Shown: positions 14,280 to 15,096 of the stretch, piece by piece
Layout: every line of letters starts with the position of its first letter
How positions within the stretch are numbered: position 1 is the stretch's first letter
Source: Acidobacteriota bacterium
GTDB taxonomy: Bacteria > Acidobacteriota > Terriglobia > Terriglobales > Acidobacteriaceae
NCBI GenBank assembly: GCA_021802085.1
Contig: JAKAAZ010000077.1
Coordinates: 1-15,096 of the forward strand
Length of the DNA: 15,096 nucleotides
Reading direction: 5' to 3'
Notes under the pieces: model-generated
Seen by the model: the letters and a program-made list of their open reading frames with translations, nothing else
What the model was told of the DNA's origin: nothing
Databases searched by the model: none
Translations under genes and position numbers: made by a program

Positions 14280-14580
14280 AGCCGCAGTTGCGCAGAACCT
14301 CTTCGTATTCCAGCATTTTCATGAACGACTCGCAGGCCGCGTTGTCCCACGGATTGCCCTTCCGGCTCATACTGATGTCGACTCCGTGCACACCTTCAGC
14401 AGGCCGGTGTAATCGTTGCTCGCGTATTTGGCTGCCGCGATCAGGGTGGTGCATCAGAACGGGTTGGATGCTTCGCCGCGATAGAGCCATGCGGAGTGCC
14501 GTCAACGTCATCGGCTGTCTCAGCCGAGGGGGCCACCCAGTCAATTTCCAGAGGCGACCTTCGGAGAATCTTTTCGCCAA
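14280..14580 (-). pseudogene. IS3-family transposase (OrfB, rve integrase core) fragment
   Basis: The minus strand encodes TALRMALSRRS, then HHPDRGSQ, then VHGVDISMSRKGNPWDNAACESFMK, then YEEV. These are the second half of an IS3-type DDE integrase core. The catalytic Asp (14440-14442) and Glu (14329-14331) are both kept. Between them the main frame is broken: residues KYASNDYTGLLK, expected right after DRGSQ, appear in the neighbouring frame. This implies an extra base near 14425-14428 and two extra bases near 14397-14402. The frame is restored with one residue too many: the Asp-Glu distance is 37 instead of the usual 36. The segment holding the first catalytic Asp is scrambled (only a frame-shifted EIDWVAPSAETADD resembles it), and the C-terminal NxKRLHSALGY region is absent. 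It is a dead remnant; ends and inverted repeats could not be identified. Confidence 0.82.
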
Positions 14581-14590
14581 CTCTCAAGTC

Positions 14591-14783
14591 TCCCTGTCCA
14601 TGTGCTGTCCATAATCCGTCGATAGGGTTTGGAAGGGGCTGCGGCGGGGGGATTTGGATCGCCGACAGGAGTTTCCGCGGCGCATCCGCCCTGCAAACAG
14701 GCTGCAACGTCCGCCGGCCGCCGTCTCCGGTCGCTGGTCAACCACTCCAGCGTCGCTTCAAGACATAGTTCCACCTTGGTCGG
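14591..14783. other. Spacer between the two transposase remnants
   Basis: No convincing gene. Open frames on both strands are short, Pro/Arg-rich and look random. The stretch should contain the outer ends of the two insertion sequences, but I could not recognise inverted repeats. AATCCGTCGATA occurs at 14613-14624 and again at 14802-14813 as a 12-bp direct repeat. Confidence 0.35.
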
Positions 14784-15096
14784 TCAAAATCGGCTCAGGA
14801 AAATCCGTCGATACGCGTGCCGCTGCCTTCTCTCATGTAGCGACCGCAGCAGTCGCAAGGCCTCCTTCCATAGGGCGATGCGCTCTTCCAATGCGGCCAG
14901 CCGCAGCCGCATTTTCCGCGCATGTTGCACGATGCACCCCGCCGTGTTGATGATCAGAAAACGCAGCCGCTTCGGTCGCGCCCGCAATAATTCCGCCGGC
15001 AACGCGATGCGCTTCAGCGCCGCCAGCACGTTGTGCGCGATCGCCGCCAGCCGCAGCCAGGCTGAAATACTTGCTCGGCATCACGCCTCCGGCCAG
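14784..15096 (-). pseudogene. IS1380-family transposase, C-terminal part, frameshifted
   Basis: The minus-strand frame ending at the TGA in 14784-14786 encodes AWLRLAAIAHNVLAALKRI, LLRARPKRLRFLIINTAG and IVQHARKMRLRL. This matches the C-terminal pattern of one IS1380-type transposase group (AWLELVLIAQDL, then EPKRLRYRLLHVAGRLVRSGRR) that I recall. Near 15055 the frame breaks: the preceding segment GGVMPSKYFS, expected just before AWLRLA, is in another frame, and the downstream frame meets a TGA upstream. A small deletion, probably removing the usual Ala-Asn-Ala that precedes AWL, explains this. The rest of the gene lies beyond the right edge. The remnant is inactive unless complemented by an intact copy elsewhere. 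Confidence 0.72.

Noticed and set aside
14215..14614. Plus-strand open frames of 65 and 113 codons
   Set aside because: They are antisense to the IS3 transposase fragment, which carries recognisable catalytic residues on the minus strand.

Overview
The window reads as a moderately GC-rich bacterial chromosome segment, most likely from the Acidobacteriota (Terriglobia/Acidobacteriaceae type). This is inferred from the style of the proteins: a very large secreted NHL-repeat/Ig-like protein with a two-helix C-terminus, a PNPase with a Gly/Arg-rich tail, and a Trp/Arg-rich small protein after murA. No rRNA or marker alignment is available to prove it.

Layout. (1) 1-188, minus: the start of a DUF4160 gene that runs off the left edge and carries a one-base frameshift. 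(2) 231-256: a short hairpin element that looks like a dispersed repeat. (3) 260-1078, minus: a DUF62-type SAM hydrolase. (4) 1212-4067, plus: the conserved rpsO-pnp pair with a structured, C-rich 198-bp spacer, closed by a strong intrinsic terminator at 4081-4113. (5) 4161-5060, plus: a 10-TM EamA/DMT transporter. (6) 5076-9942, minus: a five-gene run transcribed in the order serine hydrolase (beta-lactamase fold) - murQ - murA - small conserved protein - Gfo/Idh/MocA oxidoreductase, with gaps of 10 to 79 bp. (7) 10240-14136, plus: a roughly 1300-residue secreted protein with two sets of six NHL repeats, an ASH-like domain, Ig-like repeats and a C-terminal membrane region. (8) 14137-15096: degraded insertion-sequence debris, with an IS3-type transposase fragment and an IS1380-type transposase C-terminus, both on the minus strand and both frameshifted.

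How the genes work together. rpsO and pnp form the usual ribosome/RNA-turnover pair. The minus-strand run combines de novo peptidoglycan precursor synthesis (MurA) with MurNAc-6-phosphate recycling (MurQ). The serine hydrolase next to murQ recalls the Bacillus murQ-amiE-nagZ arrangement, so it may remove peptides from MurNAc upstream of MurQ. The remaining genes are housekeeping or surface functions.

I did not find a clear-cut unknown defence or mobile system. The observations most worth following are the candidate muropeptide-recycling operon with a perfect 17-bp inverted repeat before murQ, the structured pnp leader, the PNPase tail, and the internal lipobox in the NHL protein.
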